Below, one piece after another: positions 63,951 to 64,000 of a stretch of 64,000 nt of DNA. Source of the stretch: an uncultured Ezakiella sp. (lineage in GTDB: Bacteria; Bacillota; Clostridia; Tissierellales; Peptoniphilaceae); NCBI RefSeq assembly GCF_943913045.1, contig NZ_CALTVH010000003.1, forward strand, positions 1 to 64,000. The letters are read 5' to 3'. Position 1 is the first letter of the stretch; each line of letters starts with the position of its first letter. The notes beneath the pieces were generated by a model, which worked only from the letters and a program-made list of their open reading frames with translations, did not search any database and was not told where the DNA came from. Position numbers and translations under genes: made by a program.

Positions 63951-64000
63951 TTATTGCTTTTTTAAAACTTCAAAGAGGTGTTCAAGGCCCTCTCTAATTT
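63951..64000 (-). CDS. C-terminal fragment of a gene that begins outside the window
   Basis: The last complete codons on the minus strand read IREGLEHLFEVLKKQ and stop, just before a strong terminator. This supports a real gene end, convergent with the MATE gene. Fifteen residues are too few to name a family. Confidence 0.4.
   Translation of the reverse strand, partial: IREGLEHLFEVLKKQ

Overview
The window comes from an AT-rich, low-GC Gram-positive bacterium. The gene content and surface-protein style (IPKTG-anchored Cna-B adhesins, a class B sortase, a membrane pyrophosphatase, ThyX, FMN and SAM riboswitches) suggest an anaerobic coccus of the Peptoniphilaceae (Anaerococcus/Peptoniphilus type). 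That placement is inference from style, not from a search. Almost every gene lies on the minus strand; only thyX and a MATE transporter are on the plus strand. No tRNA, rRNA, CRISPR array, prophage or complete insertion sequence was seen.

Layout, low to high coordinates (transcription mostly runs right to left). 1-11.8 kb: a 2'-O-methyltransferase gene, pheS, pheT, zapA, a U32 protein gene, mutS2, argS and a membrane protein gene form one tightly packed operon, ending in a terminator at 141-163. 11.8-22 kb: an ABC exporter whose promoter spacer holds a G7 tract; then secG, hppA, an alpha/beta hydrolase, a membrane-anchored MurF-type ligase, ddl, rnr and smpB. 22-30.4 kb: a zinc-ribbon membrane protein, then rpoB-rpoC, whose -35 box lies inside the preceding gene's terminator. 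30.4-36 kb: an in-frame fusion of CCA-adding enzyme and GlmM, then degV, an orphan citC-like gene and a GNAT gene. 36-42.3 kb: a riboflavin-uptake S component under an FMN riboswitch, and the DUF503-nth-pepF-cdaA-cdaR operon. 42.4-44 kb: thyX followed by about 850 bp of gene-free DNA packed with interspersed repeats. 44-58.1 kb: a class B sortase and two giant cell-wall adhesins of 2575 and 1704 aa. 58.4-61.1 kb: metNIQ methionine uptake under a SAM-I riboswitch. 61.1-64 kb: an M20 amidohydrolase, a MATE efflux protein and the tail of one further gene.

Functionally the window joins RNA polymerase, translation (ArgRS, PheRS, CCA enzyme, MutS2/RqcU-type rescue factor, SmpB, RNase R), wall-precursor synthesis (GlmM, Ddl, MurF) with its c-di-AMP control (CdaA/CdaR), and a surface-adhesin locus. 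The most unusual items are the CCA-GlmM fusion with an internal ribosome-binding site, REP-like GTAG-hairpin repeats whose stems co-vary, an interspersed element with AATATTTAGG ends that abuts terminators in all three copies, and the adhesin-sortase operon.
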